Position numbers and translations under genes: made by a program. DNA of 64,000 nucleotides, taken from assembly GCF_019753045.1 (NCBI RefSeq), contig NZ_JAIELN010000002.1:124001-188000 (forward strand). The letters run 5' to 3'. Under the pieces are notes generated by a model. The model saw only the letters and a program-made list of their open reading frames with translations. It was not told the DNA's origin and searched no databases. Positions 26,371 to 35,719 of this stretch are shown here, piece by piece (position 1 is the first letter of the stretch; each line of letters starts with the position of its first letter). This stretch comes from Hyphomicrobium sp. Its GTDB lineage: Bacteria > Pseudomonadota > Alphaproteobacteria > Rhizobiales > Hyphomicrobiaceae.

Positions 26371-27462
26371 TTGACGTTCCTTGAACGCCACGATCGTCGG
26401 CCGCGAGAAACGCGCTCGTCGGACTTCCAACCCCGCGCGTTCGAACCTTGGCCCACACAAGGCAACGTCGTCCCGTTTGCTTTCGACAAGGCCGCAGGCA
26501 ACGAGCGGAGGGCACAGGATCGTGCACCGGTAGCAGTGGCAAAAGCGCCGGTCGAACCCCAGCCTGCGCAACGCGAGTCGCGCAAGATCCTGATGGCCAC
26601 AATCATCGTTTCCGCAGCCGTCCACGCGGCAGCGATTGCGTCGGTCATGTCGGGCGACGCAGGCGAGCAGTTCGGTACGCTGTCGAGCAAGTCCGATACG
26701 TTCAGTCTCTCCACCACCCAATCGATCGTTCTCGAGTCGATCTCTTCCCACGAGGTCGATATGGCGTCCGCGGCTTCTGCAGACTCCCAGGCCGGAAGCG
26801 TGCAAGCGGCGGAATCCGCGCCTCAGGAACTGACGGAAATTAAGGAAACGCCTCTCACCGACCAGCCCCCGCCGAAGCCGATCAAGGTCGCCGACGTGAC
26901 GCCGTCGGCACTCGCGCCGACAGAAGAGCCGTTGCCGGTTCTGCGCGGCGGCGGCGAGCCTGACGCGTCCAGCGCCATCAAGGCCGAAGAGATCTCTGAA
27001 AACCCGGTCGAAGAAGCGCCCGAAGAGATCGAGACCAAAGAGGACGCCGCCGCAAAGGCCAAGCGGGAAGAGAAGGTCGAAAAAGAGCGCAAGATCGAGC
27101 AGGCTCAATCGCATCAGCAGGTCGCGGGCAGCTCGGCGTCGCGGTCGAGCACGGCCCATGCCGCTGTCGATGGCCGCGTTTCCGCCAGCGCTGGTAACGC
27201 TCTGAGCTACGCTGCTGGCGTCCGCGCACAAGTGGAGCGCAACAAACCGTCCGGGAACGGTTTACGCGGGACGGTTCGCGTGTCGTTCGGCATCGATGCG
27301 TCGGGCGAATTGAGATACGTCAGACTTTCGGAATCGTCGGGCAGCGCCAAGCTCGATGAAGTTGCGCTGGATGCCGTGCGCCGGGCAGCCCCATTCGGCG
27401 AACCGCCTTCCGGCCTGTCGCCAACGCAACTCGCGTACGTCATTCCGTTCTTTTTCCGCTGA
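26371..27462 (+). CDS. tonB: TonB family energy transducer
   Basis: About 363 residues from a TTG at 26371 behind AGGGAGACGAG; a GTG at 26329 is possible but has no ribosome site. It has a cytoplasmic N-terminus of about 75 residues, longer than usual, one helix (IIVSAAVHAAAIASV), a long periplasmic spacer rich in Pro, Glu and Lys, and a C-terminal TonB domain with RGTVRVSFGIDASGELRYV and LDEVALDAVRRAAPF. It transmits proton-motive force to the receptor just upstream. No exbB or exbD is present in the window. Confidence 0.88.
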   Translation: MTFLERHDRRPRETRSSDFQPRAFEPWPTQGNVVPFAFDKAAGNERRAQDRAPVAVAKAPVEPQPAQRESRKILMATIIVSAAVHAAAIASVMSGDAGEQFGTLSSKSDTFSLSTTQSIVLESISSHEVDMASAASADSQAGSVQAAESAPQELTEIKETPLTDQPPPKPIKVADVTPSALAPTEEPLPVLRGGGEPDASSAIKAEEISENPVEEAPEEIETKEDAAAKAKREEKVEKERKIEQAQSHQQVAGSSASRSSTAHAAVDGRVSASAGNALSYAAGVRAQVERNKPSGNGLRGTVRVSFGIDASGELRYVRLSESSGSAKLDEVALDAVRRAAPFGEPPSGLSPTQLAYVIPFFFR

Positions 27463-27560
27463 CGTCAGGACTGTCGGCCGGCAAATACGCCCTCAAACGG
27501 GGCTGGCCGCGTTTAAGCAAATACGGCCATCTCCGTACACCGAACCTAAACCAGAAACGA

Positions 27561-27591
27561 CGAGAGCACCCGAATGGCTCGGGTGCTCTCG
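27561..27591. terminator. Perfect 13-bp hairpin between convergent genes
   Basis: CGAGAGCACCCGA (27561-27573) pairs exactly with TCGGGTGCTCTCG (27579-27591) around a five-base loop. It lies between the tonB stop and the end of the convergent gene at 27622. T runs on either side are weak, so it is a likely but not certain bidirectional terminator. Confidence 0.65.
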
Positions 27592-27621
27592 GTAATTCTT
27601 GTTGAAGCCTGGAGCCTATTT

Positions 27622-28014
27622 CTAGACGAGGGCTTCCTCCTTCTCGGCTGTTTCGCTCGTGGGCAATGTCAGCGGACGCTCGATTTGCGTATCGCAAACA
27701 CGCGCCACGACGCCTGGTCCGAGGGCCTGAAGCGTTATCACCCGGCCATTACTGAAGCGGACGGCGTCCCGGTGGAATGGACCGTCCACCTGCGTGAACG
27801 TCGTCAGTTCCCGGTCCGATACGTCTGCATGCTCTTGAATGAACGAGGAAATGCCGGAAAGTTGGAGTTCCATGTCGCACGCCATGCAAATAGCGACCGA
27901 CTGATCACCGCGGGCTACAAAACCCACGGTACCGCTCGGGAACTTATTGCTGATGTACTCTTCGCCCCGTCGGGCCGGCCTGCTCTGAAACATCTCTAGA
28001 GAATAGTCGCACAT
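27622..28014 (-). CDS. Conserved-type hypothetical protein (MCDYSL start)
   Basis: 130 residues from the ATG at 28014, which follows GAGG; a start four codons earlier is less likely. The N-terminus MCDYSLEMFQSRPARRGEEY recalls a group of short uncharacterised proteins in Hyphomicrobiales. One internal CMACDMEL segment could bind metal. No signal peptide. Function unknown. Confidence 0.65.
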   Translation of the reverse strand: MCDYSLEMFQSRPARRGEEYISNKFPSGTVGFVARGDQSVAICMACDMELQLSGISSFIQEHADVSDRELTTFTQVDGPFHRDAVRFSNGRVITLQALGPGVVARVCDTQIERPLTLPTSETAEKEEALV

Positions 28015-28105
28015 GTCTGACCTCATCAGTTTGTGCCTCTATCTCGAAAAACCGGGACCGGACTTCTAAGTTCCGGCAGTGCACCACCATTTCAAATGAA
28101 AGGGT

Positions 28106-28996
28106 TCAGGGCAGAACCTTCCATCGCTTGAACCAATTTTCAGCCTGTATCCACGCATCCTTGGCGGCCGCCTCATGGTAACTGGGACGGTAATCAGCAT
28201 GAAAACCATGGGGCGCGCCCGGATAGATTTTGAATTCGGCGGTTTTGCCCGCAGCCGCTAACGCAGCCTTCATCATATCCACTTGCTCCGGCGGGATTCC
28301 CTGATCGTCGCCCCCGTAAAGGCCCAAGACCGGCGCCTTCATCTCGGAAGCCAGCTCGATCGGACTCTTGGGCCACAGCCCTTTTTGCCCGGCGGGGTCG
28401 ACGAGGGAACCGTAGAATGCCACCCCTGCCTTCACGTCCGGATTGGTGGCGGAATAAACCCACACGGTGCGGCCGCCACGGCAAAATCCTAAAATGCCGA
28501 GCTTCTCTGCGTCCCCGCCTTGGGCTTTGGCCCAGCGGACGGCTGCATCCAAATCGGAGATAAGCTGTGCATCGGGCTTCGAATTGACGAGCGGCATCAG
28601 GTCTTTGGTGTCGCTGATCTTCGTCAAGTCGCCGAGCCTGAAGTAATAGTCCGGAGCGACGGCAAAAGCGCCGAGCTTGGCAAGCCGCCGCGCTACGTCC
28701 TTGATATACTCATGAAGACCGAAGACCTCCATCGCGACCAGAACAATGGGCGGATTATGCGCGCCCGCAGGTTTCGCATAATAGGCCGGCATAACGCCGT
28801 CCGCCGTGTCGATTTTTGCAATTCCGGTATCTAGTCCTGCCGAGCTGGTCGTGATGGGGTTCGCGCGCACAGGGCCGGCCGCAAGCGTGTAGCCCGCAGC
28901 GGCCGCCGCAGACGCCGTCATAAAGCGCCGCCTCGAAAGATATGCGCGCCGAATGAGTCCGATGAAGTCCGAGGCGATTTGCGGGTGAGCGGCCAT
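28106..28996 (-). CDS. Dienelactone hydrolase family protein with Tat signal
   Basis: 296 residues from the ATG at 28996. The N-terminus carries a twin-arginine motif (SRRRFMTASAAAAA), so the protein is exported folded. The alpha/beta hydrolase core has the dienelactone-hydrolase triad: Cys in GFCRGG, Asp in GGDDQGIP and His in APHGFHAD, plus the family Glu in AMEVFGLHEYI. Family members hydrolyse dienelactones or related esters. The natural substrate here is unknown; nearness to the aromatic-acid-type exporter genes may hint at aromatic metabolism. Confidence 0.85.
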   Translation of the reverse strand: MAAHPQIASDFIGLIRRAYLSRRRFMTASAAAAAGYTLAAGPVRANPITTSSAGLDTGIAKIDTADGVMPAYYAKPAGAHNPPIVLVAMEVFGLHEYIKDVARRLAKLGAFAVAPDYYFRLGDLTKISDTKDLMPLVNSKPDAQLISDLDAAVRWAKAQGGDAEKLGILGFCRGGRTVWVYSATNPDVKAGVAFYGSLVDPAGQKGLWPKSPIELASEMKAPVLGLYGGDDQGIPPEQVDMMKAALAAAGKTAEFKIYPGAPHGFHADYRPSYHEAAAKDAWIQAENWFKRWKVLP

Positions 28997-29142
28997 ATCA
29001 GCATTCCTTTCACACACTGTCAGTCTACATCGATATGGGCCCTTCGGCTTTTCACGATATATTGGACGATGAGGCGGCGGAATGACGACGGCCGGTCTGA
29101 CGAGATTACGCGTCGTTGCGCCGAACCTTTTCAGCCGATTGG

Positions 29143-30009
29143 TTAGGGATTGATAACCACTGTCGCCGTGCGGCCAGCCACGAGCCGCAACCCTTCCGGA
29201 ATATGGTCGAGTGCGATCCGCACAGGAATACGCTGCGCGAGACGCACCCAGCTGAAGGTCGGATTGACGTTGGCGAGCAGGTTCGTGCCATCGGTTCTGT
29301 CGCGATCTTCAATACCGCCTGCGATGCTTTCGACGTGGCCGATGATGTCCCGATCTTCACCCATCATATGGACCGTCGCCCGGTTGCCCACGCGGATGAG
29401 CGGCAATTTCGTTTCTTCGAAATAGCCGTCGACGTGCAGAGAGTCCTGATCGATGAGCGCAGCGACGCCCTTGCCGGCGGTAACGTAATTGCCGGGCTTC
29501 AAATCGAAGTTCGTAATCGGACCGTTGACCGACGCGCGAACTTCGGACCGCTCGAGATTGAGCTTCGCCACGTCTCGGTCAGCCTCTGCGCGATGCAGGT
29601 CCGCTTCGGCTTTGGCTTCGATTGCGGTCACCTGTTCGACCTTCTGCTGGCTTACCGCGATGTTGCTCATGTTGTGGTAACGCACGAGATCCTTTTGGGC
29701 AGCGTCGAGCGTCGCCTTCTCGCCCTCGACATTGGCTTCGGCCTGTCGCAGTGCCAGCTCAAAACGGTCGCGGTCGATGCGGAAGAGAATGTCTCCCTTT
29801 TTCACGGCTTGGTTGTCACGCACGAGAACTTCGGTGACGAGGCCGGATACGTCGGGGGCAATCTCAATGATATCGGCTCGGACGCGTCCGTCGCGGGTCC
29901 ACGGCTCGAGTTCATAATGGACCCAAAGCCGCCATCCGATGAATATGGCGAACCCAACAATCACGAGTGTTGCGATCAAGCGGCCGAGTTTGGCCAATAG
30001 GGAAGTCAT
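29143..30009 (-). CDS. HlyD-family adaptor of an AaeA-type exporter
   Basis: 288 residues from an ATG that overlaps the stop of the DUF1656 gene by one base (TAATG). It has one N-terminal helix, a lipoyl half (IIEIAPDVSGLVTEVLVRDN), a coiled-coil hairpin, and a beta-barrel part with FDLKPGNYVTAGKGVAALID and SLHVDGYFEETKL. This matches AaeA/EmrA-type membrane fusion proteins. It is the last gene of a three-gene efflux operon with DUF1656 and FUSC proteins. Confidence 0.88.
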   Translation of the reverse strand: MTSLLAKLGRLIATLVIVGFAIFIGWRLWVHYELEPWTRDGRVRADIIEIAPDVSGLVTEVLVRDNQAVKKGDILFRIDRDRFELALRQAEANVEGEKATLDAAQKDLVRYHNMSNIAVSQQKVEQVTAIEAKAEADLHRAEADRDVAKLNLERSEVRASVNGPITNFDLKPGNYVTAGKGVAALIDQDSLHVDGYFEETKLPLIRVGNRATVHMMGEDRDIIGHVESIAGGIEDRDRTDGTNLLANVNPTFSWVRLAQRIPVRIALDHIPEGLRLVAGRTATVVINP

Positions 30010-30215
30010 TAGTAATCCTTCGTAAGAAGCAGAACGCTCAGGCCGAGCAGGCAAACAAAAACAGCAAGATTGAAAAGCGATTGATGCCAGACGAAGCGGT
30101 AGACACCGGCGTAGCGCAGGCAGCGTGAGAGGACGGCCATCCCCAAATAGGCAACGATGGCGCAAACAAGAATGGACGGCACGAAGACACCGAAGATGCT
30201 GATCTCTGGGTTCAT
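30009..30215 (-). CDS. DUF1656 (AaeX-like) small membrane protein
   Basis: 68 residues with two hydrophobic segments, starting NPEISIFGVFVPSILV, the usual opening of DUF1656 proteins. It overlaps the FUSC gene by four bases (ATGA) and the adaptor gene by one, so all three are translationally coupled. In Escherichia coli the equivalent AaeX is encoded with the aromatic acid exporter AaeAB; its own role is unclear. Confidence 0.88.
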   Translation of the reverse strand: MNPEISIFGVFVPSILVCAIVAYLGMAVLSRCLRYAGVYRFVWHQSLFNLAVFVCLLGLSVLLLTKDY

Positions 30216-32245
30216 TCGGCAGCCTCCAAAAATTCGGGCGCATCCGGCAAGTCGGGCGGCGGCAAAACTCGCGGGAAGAGACTGCGCCTCAAGCCGACAA
30301 GTCCAAGGAGCGCCTTACGCGCGGAAGTGCCCTGCTCGTTGCGCACGGCCGCGAGGGCGCCGTTAATCGCGGTCAGCAGAAGATCCGACCCCTGAGCCTC
30401 ATGGCCGCCGCGGTAGTGCCGCTTCAGCCTGATGAGAACGGCATCGACTCTGCGTCGCGAATACGTCGTGAGATCTGAGCGCGCACGCCGAAGGTCGACG
30501 ATATTGAAGCCTTGCCGCAATTGACCGATCGCATCGGGGAGCATGTGACCGGCGGCCTTCGCGCGCGGCGCCAAGAGTACTAGCCGGTCGAGCATCAGTC
30601 CCGTCAAACGCCCATCATCGGAAGAGTCTTTGGAATTTGCGATCTCCGAGAGCGTCGCCCTGTTCGCCTTTGCGAGGCGTCGAATGCTCAATTCAGCACC
30701 GACTGCGCGCAACAGCGATGTCATGACAGCCGCAAGACCGACACCGGACGTCGTTGCGATGCTCAAATTTATGAATGCGGCGGCATCGACGTTGAAGGTA
30801 ACCTGGAGACCGAGCGTCGCCATGAAATTGATGCCCAGCGAAAGACCGATCAGCAACGTTTCGGGCTTTGATATGAACAACCCCGTCGTCAAAAGCGCCG
30901 GCGCCAACACCAGAACAAGTGTTTCGAAGTTGTGCACGTGCGGAAGAATGCCGAACACGTATACGCCAGCTGAGATCGCGGCGATCACGGCCCACTTGGC
31001 GAAGGCCACAATGGACGGCACCGGATTGTCCTGAGCCGCAAACAGTGCTCCCGCGACGGCGGCCATCATGGCTGCCGCTCCGCCTTCCGGCCATGCAAGC
31101 AAGATCCAGAAAGTGCAGCACACGATGATGGTCGCGAAGCTGACGATGGCGGAAGCGAGCGCCAAGCCGCGGTCGCGATGGCGCACTGGATTGGCAAGAT
31201 CTGCAATCCGGTAAGCGAAATCGTTCGGACGAGGCTCGGTGTTCCCTTCCATGGCAGCCATCACGTGCTGACAATCGCCGCGGATCGCAACGAGATCGCG
31301 CAGCCGCATCAGGAGCGTGAGCTCGATGAGGTCTCGCCACGTCCGTGAAGCCGGGTGGCCCTCAATGCGCGCATCGATATCCTTGCGAAGAACGTCGACA
31401 TCCTGCGGCGTGGCCGAATGCTCCGGTGTCAGCCAACGCTCCGTGCGCTCGATAAGAGCATGTACCGCACGTGATGCACCGCCGAGCGAAGCAAGCTCGC
31501 GCATCCCGTCGGAAATGGATGACAATATTGGGAGCAGCATCAGCATTCGCGGCCGAATTTCTTGGATGAGGCGCGGCAGTTCCGGATGTCCCCCCGCATC
31601 GTAGTTGAGATGGCTCGCGAGATTTTCGATTTCTCCCGTATCGGCTGCGAGGCGCAGGCGATGGGCATCGGCTTCAGATCCAGACTTCGCTTCGAGGGAA
31701 TCGCGCGAACTGGCGTCGGCGCTCATCAGCCAGGACTTCAGTCTTTGAGCGACGGCCGTAACGACAGGCCGAGGAAACACGACGCTCGAAACCACGGCGG
31801 CGCAGACGATGCCAAGGATGATTTCCTCCGCACGCGACAGCGCCACATCAAAAATAGTGTCGGGAGCATCGACTGTCGGAAAGCCGATCAGCGCGGCGGT
31901 ATAGCCGGCGAGCAAGAACACGTAGCTTCTCGGCGTGCGATCGAGCAGAGAAATATAGAGACAAACCGTTGTCCAGATGGCCATGCCGAGCACGAGCAAG
32001 ACCGGTGCGTTTGCGAGGTTGGGAACCATGACGACGGCCGCGGTCGCGCCAATCACCGTTCCGAGAACGCGAAAGATGGCCTTCGATCGCGTCGCGCCCG
32101 ATAGCGGATTGGACGCGATATAGACAGTGGCAACGGCCCAGTAGGGGTTCGGGAGCGCAATCCAAAGACTGATCAGCAGCGCCAGCACGGCGGCCGCGAA
32201 CGTCTTGATGGAGAACAGCCATTGTTGTGGTGTGGGCAAGCCCAT
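30212..32245 (-). CDS. FUSC-family aromatic-acid-type exporter (AaeB-like)
   Basis: 677 residues in the two-module layout of FUSC proteins: about six helices at the N-terminus (starting near FAAAVLALLISLWIALPNPYW), a soluble stretch of about 200 residues, a second helix cluster (from about 350), and a cytoplasmic C-terminus. Known relatives (AaeB) export hydroxylated aromatic acids with an AaeA-type partner, which is encoded here downstream. The operon is divergent from a TetR gene, which is its probable regulator. Confidence 0.88.
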   Translation of the reverse strand: MGLPTPQQWLFSIKTFAAAVLALLISLWIALPNPYWAVATVYIASNPLSGATRSKAIFRVLGTVIGATAAVVMVPNLANAPVLLVLGMAIWTTVCLYISLLDRTPRSYVFLLAGYTAALIGFPTVDAPDTIFDVALSRAEEIILGIVCAAVVSSVVFPRPVVTAVAQRLKSWLMSADASSRDSLEAKSGSEADAHRLRLAADTGEIENLASHLNYDAGGHPELPRLIQEIRPRMLMLLPILSSISDGMRELASLGGASRAVHALIERTERWLTPEHSATPQDVDVLRKDIDARIEGHPASRTWRDLIELTLLMRLRDLVAIRGDCQHVMAAMEGNTEPRPNDFAYRIADLANPVRHRDRGLALASAIVSFATIIVCCTFWILLAWPEGGAAAMMAAVAGALFAAQDNPVPSIVAFAKWAVIAAISAGVYVFGILPHVHNFETLVLVLAPALLTTGLFISKPETLLIGLSLGINFMATLGLQVTFNVDAAAFINLSIATTSGVGLAAVMTSLLRAVGAELSIRRLAKANRATLSEIANSKDSSDDGRLTGLMLDRLVLLAPRAKAAGHMLPDAIGQLRQGFNIVDLRRARSDLTTYSRRRVDAVLIRLKRHYRGGHEAQGSDLLLTAINGALAAVRNEQGTSARKALLGLVGLRRSLFPRVLPPPDLPDAPEFLEAAE

Positions 32246-32321
32246 CGAAGTTCCTAGAAACCGAAGGGCATACCTCGCGGCTTAAAGTTAGATCTTGAAT
32301 ATTTCGTCTGTTGCATATAAA

Positions 32322-32335
32322 TGACCGTGCAGTCA
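32322..32335. promoter_or_regulatory. Palindromic candidate TetR operator
   Basis: TGAC-N6-GTCA, flanked by AAA on one side and CTTT on the other, lies in the 199-base divergent gap between the FUSC operon and the TetR gene. Its position, 77 bases before the FUSC start and 110 before tetR, fits control of both promoters by the TetR protein. Confidence 0.55.
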
Positions 32336-32444
32336 CTTTTGTCAAGGTGCGCAATGACGCTCAGCATGCATCCAATGCATGGGTCATAATCGCAAAACGA
32401 AGGGCTCGGCGGCCAAGGCTCGCGCGGGCGGAACATGAGGTCAC

Positions 32445-33113
32445 ATGCAGAAGGCTGCACAACAGGAGACGCGTCCGGCTGGCCGCCGTGCGCCGGTCGT
32501 TCGCCGCCGCGGCACGAGCCCCGAGAAAACGGCCCAAACGCGGCAGACGATTGTCGATGCGGCACTGGCGGAGTTCCTCGAAAAAGGTTTTGCCGATGCC
32601 ACGATAGAAAGTGTTGCAAAGCGCGCGGGCGTCGCGAAAGGACTGATCTATCGCTACTTCGAAGCCAAGGAGGCGCTCTTCTCGGCTGTGGTTCAGCAGG
32701 AAATCGTCCACGCGCACATCGATGTTGACGATTCGAAGAAGGCGGCCGGCGAGGGCGTCGAAGCGTTCTTGCGGCGGACACTAGTCCCGTCCATTCACAA
32801 CATCGAAAAGAAGAGCCGCGCCGACATCGCCAGCGTCGTGATTGCGGAGGGCGCGAGATTTCCGGCGCTCGTCGAAATTTATCGCCGCGATGTGATCGAT
32901 CCGCTCGTGCAGAAGATCAAGCGTCTCGCGCTTTCGGCCAAAAAGTCGGGAGAACTCGTCGACGATCGCCTCGTCAAGAATCCTCATTTTCTTTTGGCTC
33001 CTATTTGGGCAGGTATCGTCATCAATAAATTTCTGGATAAATCCAATCCGGTCGATATCGGTGAGATGTTTGAAACACAACTCGACATGATCTTTTCCAG
33101 CAACGAGAGATGA
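32445..33113 (+). CDS. TetR/AcrR family regulator
   Basis: 222 residues. After a basic N-terminal extension of about 30 residues comes the TetR helix-turn-helix: TIVDAALAEFLEKGFADATI, then VAKRAGVAKGLIYRYFEAKE. A ligand-binding helical domain follows. It is divergent from the AaeAXB-like exporter and so probably represses it until a toxic compound binds. The next gene, an LLM-class enzyme, starts inside its stop codon (ATGA), so the two are coupled. Confidence 0.9.
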   Translation: MQKAAQQETRPAGRRAPVVRRRGTSPEKTAQTRQTIVDAALAEFLEKGFADATIESVAKRAGVAKGLIYRYFEAKEALFSAVVQQEIVHAHIDVDDSKKAAGEGVEAFLRRTLVPSIHNIEKKSRADIASVVIAEGARFPALVEIYRRDVIDPLVQKIKRLALSAKKSGELVDDRLVKNPHFLLAPIWAGIVINKFLDKSNPVDIGEMFETQLDMIFSSNER

Positions 33114-34168
33114 CAGGAGACGGCTTGGAAGTTGGCATCGACAGTTTTGCGGCAATTATGCCGGGCACCGCGGATGAGACACTGTCGCCTGCCGGCCGGA
33201 TCGCCAATCTCATTGAAGAAATCGAAACGGCCGACCGGGCTGGGCTCGACGTATTCGGCATCGGCGAGCACCATCGGCCCGAGTTTCTCGATTCAGCGCC
33301 AGCCGTTATCCTAAGCGCCGCCGCAACGCGAACCAAAACCATCCGGCTGACGAGCGCCGTCACGGTCTTAAGCGCGGCCGATCCGGTGCGTGTTTTTCAA
33401 GAGTTCGCAACGCTCGATCTGATTTCAAAAGGCCGCGCCGAGCTGGTCGTTGGCCGGGGTTCGTTCGGCGAAGCCTATCCCTTATTCGGGTTGCGCTTCG
33501 ACGATTACGATGCGTTGTTCGTCGAGAAGCTCGAACTGCTGCTGCAGATACGCGCCAACACGCAAGTGCATTGGTCGGGAAAATTCCGCCCCGAACTTAC
33601 CGGACAGGGCATCTATCCGAGGCCATATCAATCCGAACTTCCCGTGTGGCTGGGTGTCGGCGGCACGAGGCAATCCTTCGTTCGTGCCGGTCTCCTCGGG
33701 TTGCCCTTGATGGTTGCAATAATCGGCGGCGAATTTCGCCGTTTCCGCCCGCTTGTCGATCTCTATCGCGAGGCGTGGCGCCGCGCCGGTCATCCAGAAG
33801 AGCGCCAAAGAGTGGGAGTTCATGCTCTCGGTTTCGTCGCCAAGAGTTCGGCCGAGGCAAGAGACACATTCTTTCCCGGGTGGTCACACATGTTCACCCG
33901 AATCGGACGCGAGCGAGGATGGCCGCCGGTCACGCGCGCTCAGTTTGATGCCATGTGCGGTCCCGGCGGCGCATTCCTGGTTGGCGATCCAGAAACAGTT
34001 GCGCAGAAGATGATCGAAGCGAGCGCCGATCTCGGCGGCGTGTCGCGATTCACGTTCCAGATGAGCTCCGCGTCAACGGAAAACCAAGCGATGTTGAAAT
34101 CGATAGAGCTTCTCGGAACTGAGGCTGCTCCTATCGCGCGCGAAGGCCTCAGTACTGCTTCCCGATGA
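33110..34168 (+). CDS. LLM-class flavin-dependent oxidoreductase
   Basis: 352 residues of the luciferase-like (F420/FMN TIM-barrel) type. Visible features are AGLDVFGIGEHHRPEF near residue 45, ILSAAATRTKTIRLTSAVTV, VGRGSFGEAYPLFG, and WLGVGGT toward the middle. It starts at an ATG overlapping the TetR stop; a TTG at 33125 behind AGGAG is an alternative. Such enzymes are mostly FMN-dependent monooxygenases; the substrate is unknown. Its 3' end overlaps the convergent gene 34149-35216 by about 20 bases. Confidence 0.85.
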   Translation: MTGDGLEVGIDSFAAIMPGTADETLSPAGRIANLIEEIETADRAGLDVFGIGEHHRPEFLDSAPAVILSAAATRTKTIRLTSAVTVLSAADPVRVFQEFATLDLISKGRAELVVGRGSFGEAYPLFGLRFDDYDALFVEKLELLLQIRANTQVHWSGKFRPELTGQGIYPRPYQSELPVWLGVGGTRQSFVRAGLLGLPLMVAIIGGEFRRFRPLVDLYREAWRRAGHPEERQRVGVHALGFVAKSSAEARDTFFPGWSHMFTRIGRERGWPPVTRAQFDAMCGPGGAFLVGDPETVAQKMIEASADLGGVSRFTFQMSSASTENQAMLKSIELLGTEAAPIAREGLSTASR

Positions 34169-35216
34169 TATCCTGAAGCGATTGTGGCAACCACGGTTCG
34201 CTTTTGGGCGGCTTCTCCGCTTGAAGAACAGGCTCCTCTGGCGGCGGTGGATTACCCAGGAAAAAGAGCAGCGGAGGAAGTGCAGGCTTCTCCTGCTCGA
34301 CGATCACTGTTTCGACAACAACCGGCGCCGGCCGATTGATCCGGGGAGCACGCCGGGAATAGGCAAGGACCCTGCTTTTCCGGCTTTCAGCGGGACGCTT
34401 GGTCTGGACGAGAGGACCGACGGCCGGATCATCGTTCTGAGCAGCAATGCCGCCGAACCCTTCCGGAAAGCTCGCAAACTCGACATTCGTCTTGAACGAC
34501 GCCTGCGGGCTGTCGGGCAAATCGGCGATTGCGTAATCCTGACTGTTGAACGGCAGACTCCAGCGTCTTTCGTCCATCACGATCGCGGGCAACGCGGTGC
34601 TGCTTGCTTGCGTCGCAGTTTCCGCCGCCGTCTCGGGGGCCGCCGGCGAAGGAGTGTCCGAACCAGCGTAAGCGGCCGGCGGTGCTTCGGTCGTCGCTGC
34701 CTCAGCTGTTACCGCGGAGAAGTCTTCGCGGTTCGGGTGAAAAGAGACGGTCTGCAACGCCAACTGTTGCCGCAAGCCCTCGGCAAAGCTCAGGCGATCT
34801 TCCAATATGAAATTGGGTGGCTCGATTTTCGCCGTACGAGGCAATCGGTTTGGCGCGAATGCGAATGCGAGCGGAACCAATAGAAAAATAAGCGCGACCC
34901 GCGCGGCGAGCTCCGCATTTTTTGGGCGCCACCGCTCGAACGAAAGTCCGGCGAAGCGTTGGCTTAGATGATCTCTCCAAGCGTCGACACTCCAACCGTC
35001 GAAGATTTTGGCAAAGGTCGAGCCAGCTGTGACGGGCGCCGGGGCAACATCGGCTGGTGGATCAGCTTGTGCATCATCGGTAGAGGCGCTGAGAAAAACA
35101 GGAAAGTCGCGCTGCTCGGTATGGAATTCGCTGGATTCCGCCGGTCGCGCAAAGCGCAGCTCGCGAAGCCGCCGTACGGTGTCGCTGCCATTGTCTTTAT
35201 GACCGTCGGCCGCCAC
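34149..35216 (-). CDS. Membrane-anchored Pro/Ala-rich hypothetical protein
   Basis: About 355 residues from a GTG at 35216 behind AGGAAA; a TTG at 35267 is possible but lacks a ribosome site. The N-terminal 110 residues look cytoplasmic. One helix follows (VALIFLLVPLAFAFAPN), then a long low-complexity periplasmic part rich in Pro, Ala, Ser and Glu. It ends in PPLLFFLGNPPPPEEP and a short terminal segment. The topology resembles TonB-like or cell-wall spanning proteins but no domain is recognised. It faces away from the polysaccharide export genes. Confidence 0.6.
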   Translation of the reverse strand: MAADGHKDNGSDTVRRLRELRFARPAESSEFHTEQRDFPVFLSASTDDAQADPPADVAPAPVTAGSTFAKIFDGWSVDAWRDHLSQRFAGLSFERWRPKNAELAARVALIFLLVPLAFAFAPNRLPRTAKIEPPNFILEDRLSFAEGLRQQLALQTVSFHPNREDFSAVTAEAATTEAPPAAYAGSDTPSPAAPETAAETATQASSTALPAIVMDERRWSLPFNSQDYAIADLPDSPQASFKTNVEFASFPEGFGGIAAQNDDPAVGPLVQTKRPAESRKSRVLAYSRRAPRINRPAPVVVETVIVEQEKPALPPLLFFLGNPPPPEEPVLQAEKPPKSEPWLPQSLQDIIGKQY

Positions 35217-35719
35217 GTGGTGAGTTTCCTGATTAAAGAAATGCTCGATTGGGCTGTAAATTAGCAAAAAATGCGATGTGCTTCTGAAAGCAATAGACCG
35301 CGAAATAAATCGTTGCAGAGGTATTACTCAGCAGGGTTGACGGATTCTTGCCAACGTTCAGTGTACAGCGTATAATTTATTTTAAAGGCCGATCTTGTCC
35401 GTCTGACGGCCGTTCAGCGAAGCCATTCTCGCATATCAGAAGTTGAAACCGGTGACGGGCCGGCGGATCGAGTGTCCACAGGTGGCATCAAAATATGGTT
35501 GACCGCAGAGGTTGTTGTCTGCGACAAGCGCTATGAACGAATGAAGAATTGTTCGTATCTGCGGTTGAATAGCCGCTGACCTGAAAGCGGGTGAACATGT
35601 TTCACCCGTTGTTCGGAAGATTTTCTCCCTAGCCAAATATGAACGTGACGGAATCGTCTGCCCGCCGGCAGACAGAAAACCGCGGTCTGTGCTCACCAAA
35701 CATCGCAAGCTGATAGCGA
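35217..35719. promoter_or_regulatory. Gene-free region upstream of the polysaccharide export operon
   Basis: About 500 bases without a convincing gene and visibly more AT-rich than its surroundings. It contains the inverted repeat CGGGTGAA-N5-TTCACCCG at 35588-35608, which could be an operator, and a TATAATTTATTTTA stretch near 35369. It should contain the promoter for the wzm-wzt operon to the right. Confidence 0.45.

Noticed and set aside
35436-35708. 90-residue open frame upstream of the polysaccharide exporter
   Set aside because: No ribosome site, no family likeness, and it spans the palindrome and AT-rich region expected to be a promoter.
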